A stretch of DNA of 64,000 bases, taken from NCBI GenBank assembly GCA_014526335.1, contig JACTAT010000217.1, positions 463,482 to 527,481 on the forward strand, written 5' to 3'. A program made the translations under genes and the position numbers. Of this stretch, positions 1-11,297 are shown in pieces. The DNA is from Chrysaora quinquecirrha (Eukaryota > Cnidaria > Scyphozoa > Semaeostomeae > Pelagiidae). The notes beneath the pieces were generated by a model. That model was not told the origin of the DNA. It was given only the letters and a program-made list of their open reading frames with translations, and did no database searches. Numbering within the stretch: position 1 is the stretch's first letter; every line of letters starts with the position of its first letter.

Positions 1-85
1 CATTGGTGCCTGTTTTAGCCATCGCCCGATTGTTTTCTGTAGGAGGATTATCACTAAATCACTAATAGGCACAATAGCACGGTCG

Positions 86-147
86 GTAAGGGGGCGTGTC
101 TCCTGCGCTGCGATGCAGAGTCGGGAGTTCGACTCCCCTTAGGGGTA
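86..147 (+). other. Second tRNA-like module (copy 1)
   Basis: Contains tagcacggtcggta, similar to a tRNA A-box, and ggagttcgactcccc, a good B-box/T-arm match. It lies about 260 bp upstream of the other tRNA-like module and is repeated with it at about 1796-1868. A complete cloverleaf could not be drawn. Confidence 0.4.
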
Positions 148-346
148 AATCTTTTCCTTTCGATTTCTTTTATTTATGTTATTTTCGTGTTGGAAATGTT
201 TTCAAAATGCCAAGGGGACGTCTGGTAACTAAAATTTGCTTTTGGTGTAATTTTTAAGTTCGTTACACATAATATTTTAGCGCTTTTTGTTGTTCCCTTC
301 AATGAACATAAGGATCACTAGGAGATTATTGTCAACTAATCAATAC

Positions 347-418
347 GGCTGTGTAGCTGAGTGGTTAAATGCTCGCCTGCTACCCAGAATGGCTGGAGTT
401 CAAGTCCTGTCAAGGGCA
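347..418 (+). other. tRNA-like A/B-box module (copy 1)
   Basis: An A-box-like tagctgagtggttaaatg is followed about 35 nt later by a B-box-like ggagttcaagtcc. Spacing suits an internal Pol III promoter, but the ends do not pair as an acceptor stem, so this is a tRNA-derived SINE head or relic rather than a functional tRNA gene. Confidence 0.4.
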
Positions 419-739
419 AATTTTTGGTACTTTTGTTTTTGTGATTTAAATAGTTCAACATTCTTTTTAATTTTAAAAGTCACTTCCACAAAACTAGGAG
501 GTCTTTTGAATGACTCAAATCTTTAGATCTATTTTTTCTCATATTTTTTCAGTTATAAATTTATTTTCAATTTATCTCTCGACACTAACTTTCATTTTCA
601 TTTGGTTTTTATTTCTATTTTAATTTCATCTTTCATTTTAATTTAAAGTTTTATTGCAGCTGAAGAATTTAGAATAATATAAAAATTTATTTTAAATTTC
701 ACATTAATTTCATTTTCACTAATATTAACATTAAGGCCA

Positions 740-924
740 ATACTCAATTTTGTTCAAAACATTCATAATCTGGGGGGTCCTTATAAGGTCTGGATTGTTT
801 AATCTTTTCACAAGTGAAATTGTTTCTTCGAAAATTAATAAATGGAGATCATAACAACATTTGGGGATGGGGGGAAAAACTAAATTAGTAAACGGGGGGA
901 CGTTTATTTGGCATCTAAGAGTAT
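740..924. mobile_element. G-rich MITE, degenerate copy
   Basis: The 3' end gtttatttggcatctaagag is the inverted partner of the atactcttaggtg...aaataaac terminus seen in better copies at 2616 and 3470. The 5' terminus is eroded here. The interior has the family's gggggtccttataaggtc and aattaataaa words. Confidence 0.5.
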
Positions 925-1189
925 GAAGATGAATTAAGATTATGATAAAGTTTGAGATTGACAGTATTGCATGTGGTAATAAACAACAACATTAACATTA
1001 ATTGTAAGTTTCAATGTTATTTCAGATTTACATCAGGATTAACATAACATAAAGGTTCAGATTAAGACTGATTTGAAAATGAGCTTCAGTTTACAAATTA
1101 ATAATAACTTTAAGTTTAACTTCAAAAATCAAAGGCTTATACTTAGACCAAGACTAAAAAAGACTAAGACTAATATCAAGTTGGACTTA

Positions 1190-1410
1190 ACGACTTACTA
1201 AGACTAAGATTACATCAACATTAAGATTAAGGTTAAGAGTAAGATTAGGATTAAAATTGAGAGTCAGATTCTGATTAACATTAACATTCAGATTAAGATT
1301 ATGGTTAAGATTCCAATTCAGGTAGAAGTCTAGATTAAGATTACATTTAAGTTGAAGACTAAGATTAAGACTGCACTAACATTAAGATTAGAGTCAAGAT
1401 TTCAATTAAC
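1190..1410. repeat. Degenerate GATTAA-rich tract
   Basis: Low-complexity purine/AT tract built of irregular gattaa, gattaag and acatta words. Related tracts occupy about 3110-3420 and 3975-4275 as part of the duplications. It does not match the TTAGGG telomere repeat. Confidence 0.7.
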
Positions 1411-1795
1411 AGCAAATATAGTCACCTCAATGCACGGTGCCTTTTTAGGTGGAAATTGTTTTTGGCGGAGTTCCTTGGAGGCGGTGGTCCTCATGAGGCG
1501 GTGGTCTTACACGGGCAAGGGCTAGTCTCTTATACTAAAATGGTAATTTCCATGGAAACCGGTTTTTCGACCCTCACTCCTCCCAAGTCGTAAGTGGTAC
1601 GCTTTTCCGACTTTTTCGCTGCTCGGCCGACAGTGGGGTAGGCGTGTCATCGCCCTTTCGTTTTTTGCAAACTTCTTTCGCTTCTGGGGTAATTGGGGCT
1701 AACCCTTCTTTGAAGTGCGTCATTGGTGCCTGCTTTAACCATCGCCCGATTGTTTTCTGTAGGAGGATTATCACTGAAATGCAACAAGTCACTGT

Positions 1796-1868
1796 AGCAC
1801 GGTCGGTAAAGAGGCGTGTCTCGTGAGCTGCGATGCAGTGTCGGGAGTTCGACTCCCCTCAGGGGCAA
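1796..1868 (+). other. Second tRNA-like module (copy 2)
   Basis: Duplicate of the 86-147 module with the same A-box-like start and gggagttcgactcccc T-arm. Anticodon-arm bases differ from copy 1, consistent with relics and not a maintained tRNA. Confidence 0.4.
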
Positions 1869-2065
1869 ATGTTTTCCTTTCGAATTTTTTTATTTCTGTT
1901 ATTTTCGTGTTGGAAATGTTTTCCCAAGGCCGAGGAGACTTCTGGTAACTAAAATTTGCTTTTGGTTTAATTTTAAAGTTTGTTAGACATAATTTTTTAT
2001 CGTGTTTCGTTCTTCCCTTCCATGAATATTAGGACCACTAGGAGATTATCGCCCACTAAGCAAAC

Positions 2066-2137
2066 GGCTGTGTAGCCAAGTGGTTACATGATCGCTTGCT
2101 ACCCGGAATGACTGGAGTTCAAGTCCCCTTGAGGGCA
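2066..2137 (+). other. tRNA-like A/B-box module (copy 2)
   Basis: Counterpart of the module at 347-418 in the duplicated segment, also 72 nt. Its A-box tagccaagtggttacatg and B-box ggagttcaagtcc are kept while flanking positions drift; no acceptor pairing. Confidence 0.4.
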
Positions 2138-2615
2138 AATTTTTGGTGTTTTTGTTTTTGTGGTTTCAATAGTTTACGATTCATTTTAATGTCAAAAAGT
2201 CACTTCAACAAAACTAGAAAGCTTTTGGAATGACTCAAATCTTTAGATCCATTTTTTTCAAATCTTTTCAATTCTAAATTTATTTTCAATTTATCTCTCG
2301 AACACTATAACTTTCATGTTCATTTGGTTTTTCTTTCAATTTTAATTTCATAAGCTTTTGGAATGACTCAAATCTTTAGATCTATTTTTTTCAAATCTTT
2401 ACAATTCTAAATTTATTTTCAATTTATCTCTCGAACACTATAACTTTCATGTTCATTTGGTTTTTCTTTCAATTTTAATTTCATCTTTGATTCTAATTTA
2501 AAGTTTTATTGCAGCAATTTAAAGTTTTATTGCAGCTGAAGAATTTAGAATAATATTAAAATTTATTTCACATTAAAGATTAATTTCACTTTTACTAATA
2601 TTAACATTAAGTCCG

Positions 2616-2873
2616 ATACTCTTAGGTGTACTAAATAAACGGGGGTCCAAATAAATGGGGGGGTGGCAAATTTTTGTAGAAAATTTAATAAAGAGGGGGG
2701 TCCTTATAAGGTCCCGGGTTGGGGGACAATTAATAAACGTAGTTTCATCCTTTCACAAGTGAAATTGTTTCCTCAAAAATTAATAAATGGGGGGTCCTAA
2801 TAAAGTCTGGAGGGTGGAGGAAAACACTCAAAATTAATAAACGGGGGCAGGCTTATTTGGCACCTATGAGTAT
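2616..2873. mobile_element. G-rich MITE
   Basis: Terminal inverted repeats atactcttaggtg and cacctatgagtat bound a 258-bp element. Next to the termini are aaataaac on one side and gcttatttgg on the other. The interior is G-rich with gggggtcc, cttataaggtc and cctaataaagtc words. No coding capacity, so it would depend on a transposase in trans; superfamily not determined. Confidence 0.6.
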
Positions 2874-3469
2874 GAAGATGAATTAAGATGATGATAAAGT
2901 TTGACATTGGCATTATTGCATGTGGCAATAAAGAACAACCTAAACATTAATTTTAAGTTTCAAAATTATTTCAGATTTACATCAAGATTACCATGAAGGT
3001 TCAGATTATGACTCATTTGAAAATTAACTTTAAGTTTAAGTTCAAAAATTAAAGACTGATACTTAGACCAAGACTAACAAAAACTAACACTAATATTAAG
3101 ATGGAGTTCAAGATTAATTAAGACTAAGATTAAGAGTAAGCTTAAGATTAGGATTAATATTAGAATTATGATTCAGATTTAGATTCACATTTAGATTCAG
3201 ATACAGATTCAGATTAAGATTAAGATTAACATTTAGATTAAGAGCAAGATTAAGATTAAAATTGAGATTTAGATTCTGATTAAGATTAACATTTAGATTA
3301 ACATTAACGTTAACATTCCAATTCAGGTAGAAGTTAAGATTAAGATTCCATTTAACTTGAAGACTAAGATTAAGACTAGACTAACATTAAGATTGAGATC
3401 AAGATTTAGATTAACAGAAAATATAGCAACCTATTAATTTCACTTTTACAAATATTAACATTAAGGCCG

Positions 3470-3734
3470 ATACTCTTAGGTGTACTAAATAAACGGGGGT
3501 CCAAATAAAGGGGAGGGGGTGGGGTGGCAAATTTTTGTAGAAAATTTAATAAAGAGGGGGGTCCTTATAACGTCCCGGGGTGGGGGACAATTAATAAACG
3601 TAGTTTCATCCTTTCACAAGTGACATTGTTTCCTCAAAAATTAATAAATGGGGGGTCCTAATAAAGTCTGGAGGGTGGAGGAAAACACTCAAAATTAATA
3701 AATGGGGGCAGGCTTATTTGGCACCTATGAGTAT
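3470..3734. mobile_element. G-rich MITE (duplicated with its host segment)
   Basis: Same family and termini as 2616-2873; it lies inside the 854-bp tandem duplication, so it was copied with the surrounding DNA and does not mark a separate insertion. It carries a small extra G-run relative to its twin. Confidence 0.6.
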
Positions 3735-4402
3735 GAAGATGAATTAAGATGATGATAAAGTTTGACATTGGCATTATTGCATGTGGCAATAAAGAACAAC
3801 CTAAACATTAATTTTAAGTTTCAAAATTATTTCAGATTTACATCAAGATTACCATAAAGGTTCAGATTATGACTCATTTGAAAATGAACTTTAAGTTTAA
3901 GTTCAAAAATTAAAGACTGATACTTAGACCAAGACTAACAAAGACTAACACTAATATTAAGATGGAGTTCAAGATTAATTAAGACTGAGATTAAGAGTAA
4001 GCTTAAGATCAAGATTAATATTAGAATTATGATTCAGATTTAGATTCACATTTAGATTCAGATACAGATTCAGATTAAGATTAAGATTAACATTTAGATT
4101 AAGAGCAAGATTAAGATTAAAATTGAGATTTAGATTCTGATTAAGATTAACATTTAGATTAACATTAACGTTAACATTCCAATTCAGGTAGAAGTTGAGA
4201 TTAAGATTCCATTTAACTTGAAGACTAAGATTAAGACTAGACTAACATTAAGATTGAGATCAAGATTTAGATTAACAGAAAATATAGCAACCTCTGTGCA
4301 CAGTGCCTTTTAAGTGGCAGCTCTTATTGGCAGAGTTCATCGGAGGCGGTGGTCCTCATGAGGCGGTGGTCTTACACGGGCAAGGGCTAGTCCTATATTA
4401 CT

Positions 4403-5430
4403 AATATTCAGCTATGCAAATCAGGTTGCCCCATTGTTATGATCCATTGTTCGATTCAACAAGAAAGGCTCCAGTCCTGGGCCACCTAGAAATGCGCTTT
4501 ATTTTTTAATCAAAGCCCTTTCTGCCCAGGTAGTGCACGCCGTATTTTTCTAAATCTTTTGAGAAGCGCAAGTTGATGAAAATTTCGATTTTATCTCGGC
4601 CTCAAAAAGTTTTGATTTTGATGGCGGCCATCTATTGTTCCTCTCACCACACGCACAGTGATTCTTTTGTCTTGCGGAAGTTTTTTTCGTAATTGCTCAG
4701 TTAATGTTGACATGAAATTGGAGCCAAAATTACTGAGTATTTCAAATGGAGGAAACATTCAAAATTTACTCGATTTTTACTCAAAAGTCTTGCTGTAAAT
4801 TCTCCTAAACTTTCTCCAGCAAGTTGGACATTATTTCTGCTGTTGCTTTCACGAATATTCTCAAGATTTATCACGCATCCCGACTCTTTTGTTGTCTCTA
4901 AAAAACATTTCTTAGAGGTCAAACAAAACTGATTGATTTTGGAATCTTACCGATATTTTTTCTGGTTTCAAGAAGAGTTCTTGCTTTGATAGCTCCAGAA
5001 ATTGCCAGGGTAAGAATTGTGTTTTGCTGTTTCCTCTAAAATTTTTCCACTGATAACGCACAGTTGAAACATTTTAAAGCACTGTGCACGCAACGCAATG
5101 AAAAAAACTCGTAAGGCCTATAGGCCTACAGTACCCTATGCAACTCAAAGGCCTAAAATTTGTTTGGGTTCTTTTAAATAGTCAAAGTTTGAACACAAAA
5201 AAGTCGACATTTTAATGAGATAGACTATTTGTTGTTGATGTAGGAAATTGGAAATTGAAGTTTTTGAGTTTTCTGTGGGATGTGGGAGGAATTTTGAACT
5301 AACCAAGCAGTAATTTTTTTTGCATGTAATAGAAATTCAAGTGCAGACAGGTCATATAAAAATTTTGTTACATTATAGTTCAAGTAGATGGAAGACAGTC
5401 AAAGATATCCATCACCTCCATGTTCACTTG
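4403..5430. other. Non-coding stretch, nothing recognised
   Basis: AT-rich unique sequence with only short ORFs in all frames. No convincing exon, RNA gene or repeat terminus was seen. Confidence 0.5.
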
Positions 5431-5436
5431 CTCACA

Positions 5437-5512
5437 ATGGTGATGATGATGATAATGATGATGACGATAATGATGATGACCATAGTGATGATTGTGATGA
5501 TGATGACAATAA
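5437..5512. repeat. GAT/ATG trinucleotide microsatellite
   Basis: Interrupted (gat)n with gac and aat interruptions. It creates spurious Met- or Asp-rich ORFs in two frames. Confidence 0.9.
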
Positions 5513-5532
5513 CATTCTTTTTTGTCCACAGT

Positions 5533-5673
5533 ATACTCTAAGGCGCCAAATAAATGGGGGGGGGTGGGAAATTTTGCAAAAATTTAATGAATGGGGGGTC
5601 CTAATAAGGTCCGTGTGGGTGGGGAAAAAAACTCAAAATTAATAAATCGAGACGTTTATTTGGAACCTTAGAG
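5533..5673. mobile_element. G-rich MITE, short copy
   Basis: Termini ctctaaggcgccaaataaa and tttatttggaaccttagag are inverted repeats of the same family as at 2616. The interior has aaatggggggggg and cctaataaggtcc. Its 3' terminus overlaps the left arm of the hairpin at 5662-6059. Confidence 0.6.
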
Positions 5674-6059
5674 CAATACCCTTTTATCAATTCTCCAATG
5701 TGTTTACCATTACAAGTAGACTAGCCTTTTAACTTGAAGCCCGCTGAACTTCGCCAGAGTCCGGGAGGCCAGGGATGCCATGAGGAGCCAACCTTTACCC
5801 GGACGATGCAGGTGAATATTAGTACCAGTTTAGCCTTGGGAAGACAAGATACCACTCAGCTGCCTTTTAACTTGTCTTCCCAAGGCTAAACTGGTACTAA
5901 TATTCACCTGCATCGTGGGTGTAAAGGTAAAACTCACCGGCATCGCGGGTGTCAAGGTAAAAAGCTCGCCCGCATCGCGGGCTTCAAGTTAAAAGGCTAG
6001 TCTACTTGTAATGGTAAACACATTGGAGAATTGATAAAAGGGTATTGCTCTAAGGTTCC
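5662..6059. mobile_element. Nested fold-back element (hairpin within hairpin)
   Basis: Outer arms 5662-5744 and 5977-6059 are 83 bp each and read as exact reverse complements. Inside, 5803-5848 and 5871-5916 form a second exact 46-bp inverted pair around a 22-bp loop. Between outer and inner right arms lie tandem words of gcatcgcgggtgtcaaggtaa type. Arm identity implies recent formation or ongoing correction. No ORF; probably a non-autonomous fold-back transposon or MITE. Confidence 0.85.
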
Positions 6060-6892
<833 letters not shown>

Positions 6893-7238
6893 CACGTTTT
6901 ATTATAAGGAACACCTGGAACTCGAGGCTGAAAATACCCAAAAAATAAAGGAAATTTAAGGAACTGCCGAGGCTCGGATGAAAAACTAAGAATAATGTTT
7001 TTCAAGAACAAGACGATTTGTGCAAACAAATAGCAGAATAACAATGTATTTCCCATCATTCTTGCAAAAAAGACTCCATTTATATTTAAAGTTAGAAAAT
7101 GAAGCAAGTTTTTATGAATTTGCGGTAACAATTAGTATTCAAACATTTCTCAAGAAAAGGAACAGCATAAGGAACTTCAGCCTGATTTTGTTGAAAAATT
7201 GAGGAATACCAGCCTAAGGCTCCTTATAAAAAAACGTG
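6893..7238. mobile_element. TA-target MITE (CACG...CGTG family), copy 1
   Basis: Termini cacgttttattataagg and ccttataaaaaaacgtg are inverted repeats, and each end is flanked by TA. The family recurs at 11298, 51372, 52495 and 53236. TA duplication and short inverted ends suggest a Tc1/mariner-type non-autonomous element. The word gttggc stands outside both TAs, which may be chance. Confidence 0.7.
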
Positions 7239-7240
7239 TA

Positions 7241-8340
7241 GTTGGCTGCTTGAAGATGCAACGACAGTTTCCCTCAAATTAAAAATTAATTCTCTCAGAT
7301 AACAACATGAATATATGGATGGATAAGATGCAACACGACTGGTAAAAAGAGATTCTATTTTCTTTTTCTTCTCACAGTATTTTTACGCTTGACGCAAAAT
7401 GGCGCCCAAGAGTAGCCACAGAAGAGAAGCCCATGCGTAGGATTGGATTTGGTATGTAAACTCTGTGATTTGAGCCAAAGCAACTGCTAGCTGCCATTTA
7501 AGGCCAAGCATTGCCACTTAAAATTTCCACTCAAGTCTTAATTGATTTTCCTTATTCTGTGTTCATTATGTTTTTTGAATTACTATACTCTTTGCGAAAA
7601 TTAGAAAATTACAGAGACATTAGTCAATCTAAAATTGGTCAGGAATGTTTCAAGATTTCAAGTTGTTTCCACTTAATGCCTTTACGCAAACACCAGGTTT
7701 TATTCCATTGTAAACAAATTTGAAATTCTGTTCTGAAAAACTCTAATTTGAAAAAACAGCGCTCACAAGAGTCTATATACAAGAAGCATTAAATTATTTT
7801 TGTGACACGCAAACAAATTTCAAAGCTAAAAGTCGGGCAAAAGTGGGGCAAAAGTATTCAAATAAGATCGATAACATGAGATCAAGGCCGTTCTCGAAGA
7901 TCCAGAGTGTATATAATGTTGTTGCTGTTAATAAATAAATTAGCATAAATTATAATGATCAGGAAATTGCACCACTTGAACGATAATTAGCAGTTGATTT
8001 AGTAACGCAGTAGATTACGAAGAGAGAATCTTGGATTTGCTATGTTTTGGTAATCAACGGTCTTTATTGCGTCGTTCCTTTAAAACATAACAAAAAGTTT
8101 CTAAAATCAGCGAGCCTAAAGCAATTCTAAAATCAACTAACTAATTACCACGCGGCCTACAGCTTATGATTGACAGGTCCAGAAGAAAATTGCACAGTGT
8201 TCCAAAACGTCCCAATATACTCCCTGAATCATTAAATTCAAAAAGTTGAACTAATCAGAGATATCTATTCGCAAGATTTACTCTGAACAACAGGAATTTC
8301 GAGATGTATAAGAATAATTATGGCCTATTTTGCTGCTCTT
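7241..8340. other. Non-coding stretch, nothing recognised
   Basis: AT-rich unique-looking DNA with short ORFs only. No splice-bounded exon with recognisable protein similarity was found. Confidence 0.5.
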
Positions 8341-8360
8341 CCAGGGAGTCGTGTTTCTGT

Positions 8361-9044
8361 TTAACTTCTGTTTAAGATCTGGCAGCACCCTGATATTGTT
8401 TGGGATACTGTTCCCGCAGTAAGAGCTGAATAATGAAAGCCTATTTTCACATGTTCAAGGTTATATCTTGTGATTTGTATATTCTTGCAAATTCTTGTTC
8501 CATATTTTGATGGCAAGGATATCGGAGGAAACTTGCCCCAAAGGCTTTCTGGGCATCTCCTGTTCATGATTTTACAGGTCATCGTAGATCGATCAAATTT
8601 AATCAGTTGCTCTACGTTGAGCTAATTATAGGTCCAATCGTCTTTGACTCTTGCTGTCTCTATAATGGTTCGGGCTCGATCCTGTAGATTTCGTAGAACT
8701 TCTAATTTGGAGTCTGGGATACTTCCCCAGATTACATTAGCATAGCGTAAGTGACTTTCCACAAGGGTTCGATAGCTATATTTATCAAGTTGTTTTTGTG
8801 GTACAAGATTTTTTAGTCTCTTTAGAGATGATAGACCTCCACGAACGTTTCGTTTGACATTTTTGAAATGTTGTTCCCAGTTTAAACCCTCATCCACGAT
8901 AACTCCCAGTGATTTCGTCTTTTTCATGCGTTTTATTTCCGAGTGGTTGAGTATTAGCGTTTCAGAGACTTCCATTTCGTTAACTCTGTGATTGCTCTTG
9001 TGCAATTGTAACACACCTTCTGTCTTTCGATAACTGCTTTGCAT
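8361..9044 (-). pseudogene. LINE reverse transcriptase, C-terminal fragment
   Basis: Minus-strand frames read KSLGVIVDEGLNWEQHFKNV, then SHLRYANVIWGSIPDSKLEV and, after a frame break near 8600, MTCKIMNRRCPESLWGKF with GFHYSALTA. This order is typical of the thumb and C-terminal region of CR1/L2/Jockey-like LINE proteins in cnidarian genomes. The catalytic palm is absent and the frame is broken, so the copy is dead. Its 5' side abuts a BEL/Pao-like gag fragment near 9000. Confidence 0.75.
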
Positions 9045-9332
9045 TCTGCTAGCCCAAATACTTGTTTACATTCAGTTGGCTTATGGTATTCTTTTTCAGA
9101 GTAGAATAATGGACGTTGTTTCCATTCTCTTTGTGCTGTTTTGAAAGACTTCGTGTCGATTATCTTCATACCAGACACCAGACTGTAACTCACGTGGATT
9201 TCTTTCGGTCCATTTTCTAAGAGCCTCTTCTGGATGAGGAAATTCCCATTTCGTCCAGTCATCATCATTCCGGGCAAGATCAGGTCTTATTCCATGGGCA
9301 ATAATGCACGGTGTGTGTAACTTTGAAATCAA
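8990..9332 (-). pseudogene. BEL/Pao-like gag fragment
   Basis: Minus-strand frames give WEFPHPEEALRKWTERNPRE and, in another frame, YHKPTECKQV...RQKVCYNCTRA. The second resembles the cysteine-rich knuckle of BEL/Pao gag proteins with some cysteines lost. The two pieces lie in different frames, so the gene is broken. An LTR-like sequence starts 38 bp away on its 5' side, fitting the order LTR-gag. Confidence 0.5.
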
Positions 9333-9370
9333 TATTCAAATTTAATCCTCCCATCTAGGGTGCCACTTTG

Positions 9371-9717
9371 TGTCGGGAATTTTAGACTGGACGACATAAA
9401 AACTAAACTCACTTTCTTATTTTTCCTTCTTTTCTAAATATAACAAAACTCACGATAATAAGAATATAGAATTGATATGAAACCTCGCAAAGTTCGAATG
9501 TCTCTTTCCTTGTCTAGCCAGCCTATATATATATCCCTCAAAGCATTAACAATGACGTCATTAAAACGTTTCCGTCATGCGGTACTCATATTTCTGGCTG
9601 CGTGACCTTTTGTCTTTGTTTTGATTTCAGATACAGTTCTTCTGCGCGTTCTGTGAGATCTTCTTTCTCTTCTTTCTCATCTGTGAGATCTTCATATGGC
9701 ATTTTTTACCATACACA
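9371..9717 (-). mobile_element. Probable LTR of the BEL/Pao-like remnant
   Basis: On the minus strand the segment begins TGTGTATGG and ends TTCCCGACA, matching the TG...CA rule, and lies just 5' of the gag remnant. It contains TATATATATA and a TGACGTCA site that could serve a promoter. The outer boundary is tentative because the second LTR is not in the window. Confidence 0.4.
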
Positions 9718-9849
9718 ATCAAGTATTAGCGGAATCATGAAGGAGTTGTTAAACAACACCTTTAAACCTGTCACAACATTAGAAAATAACACTGAAGCCG
9801 ACTGAGCTCCCATCAGTCTTCTCAGGGCTATCTTTAAAATCCGAATCTG

Positions 9850-9960
9850 GAATCTGGAAATTGGAATCAAGAAAACCCGGAATCTTTAAAACCAGGAATC
9901 TAGAAAACTCGGAATCTTTAAAACCCTGAATCTAGAAAACCTGGAATATTTAAAACGTGG
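9850..9960. repeat. 32-bp minisatellite, about three units
   Basis: Units beginning ggaatcttta at 9879 and 9911, and a variant at 9943, are 32 bp apart with the pattern ggaatctttaaaacc...aatctagaaaac. Confidence 0.8.
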
Positions 9961-9969
9961 CATCTGTTA

Positions 9970-11297
9970 ACAATGTAATATATCTATGTGCTAAACTATC
10001 GCTGGATCACCAGACTGTAAACAAATAGACTATTAGTGCAGCAAATAGCAATTTGAATGGAGAAATTTGGTCTTTGATTTGCGAATTCAAAAGAGATACA
10101 GATCACAGATTTTGGGCTTGTGGATAGGTTGAATCCACAGGGAAAGCTGCTGTTACAAATCAGCTTCTATCTAAGCAATCCTTAAACATATGAAAACTTA
10201 AATTGGTTTTTTGAAAAGTGTTAAGATTCAGCTTCAGTACGATGCATTTATTTCGACGATGGAGTTCGAAACTTAAGCGAAATACTTCATCAAAAGTAAA
10301 GCAACCTGTTTCAAAACAAATGCTTGACCCAGCCCTTTTGAGCAAACCTTCGATATTTTCCAATTTCGATATTTTTAATGAAGAAATTTCTCCATGACGT
10401 TCTTGTACCTTTGTTAAAATTTCGTGCGCAAATAATTATACCTGCAGCAAAGTGCCTTATTAAATTGAATGAATTTATTTATCAATACGACAAGTAATCA
10501 CCTCATCCAATTCAGTGTTTTATTTGGTTAAAAAAAATAAACCTTTTCAGCAATTGCCACACTTTTTCTAACCATTCGTACACACAACGTGGAATTTGAA
10601 CAACAAGGGAAACACTGAATATTCAAAGTGAATGTCATTCTGTATATATATAGTTTGGCACCTATGCTATTCTCTGGTGTTACTTAAGGCTAGGTAGCAA
10701 AATTCTTCGAAAGATATTCAGAGACTAAATCAAAAGAAAAGAAGACAACCCTATATGTAGAGATAGCCCTATATCCCCTGATAACCTTGGTTAACCCCTA
10801 CCTTACACTACTGAAGCCCCTAATTTGTAACTAGAAGAGGAAGGAACTTGCATGTGAAGCGCCTTCTGCCCTTTCTACCAATACTCCTCAGTTTCAATCA
10901 CAGGAAGCCCAATCGCATAAATATCATGAATGATATAACCTTGTGCTGTTTTCTGCCTAAAACGTCCTATTTTCAATATAGCATATTGTATTGTCGTTGT
11001 TGTTGTGGTGAAACGTCACATTGTAATAGCTTTGTACGTATAAAATAAATAATAACAAGGAGTGAAGCTTTTTGAATAGCCTTGATAAAACATTATTTTA
11101 TTTAGCCTGAATTTCGGTGAATTTTGCGTTAAACGCCAACTTCTTTAGATCAAAATGTTCCCCAACACCTGAACTGTCTACAACAGGTATGAAAATGTTT
11201 TATTTATCTGGCGGTTTCAAATCTCCCGAGGCGCAGTCCTATCACTATCACATTTGCAAATTTCGGCCTGGCTATAGCAAGCTAAAATAGATACCTA
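9970..11297. other. Non-coding stretch, nothing recognised
   Basis: No supportable gene. ORFs of 60-70 codons occur here but lack any recognisable domain or splice context. Confidence 0.5.

Larger units (their letters stand above)
1..4402. repeat. Segmental tandem duplication with internal 854-bp duplication
   Basis: The window opens inside a repeat whose text restarts at 1722 (offset 1721); the two copies share tRNA-like modules, an AT-rich stretch, a MITE and a GATTAA-rich tract. Inside the second copy, 2581-3434 is repeated at 3435-4288 with few differences. Both large copies end in a shared GC-rich segment with aggcggtggtc and cacgggcaagggctag (about 1485-1530 and 4345-4392). No coding potential is visible. 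Confidence 0.85.

Noticed and set aside
1190..4275. GATTAA-rich tracts as interstitial telomere repeats
   Set aside because: Neither strand shows TTAGGG or a regular hexamer; the tract is irregular low-complexity DNA.
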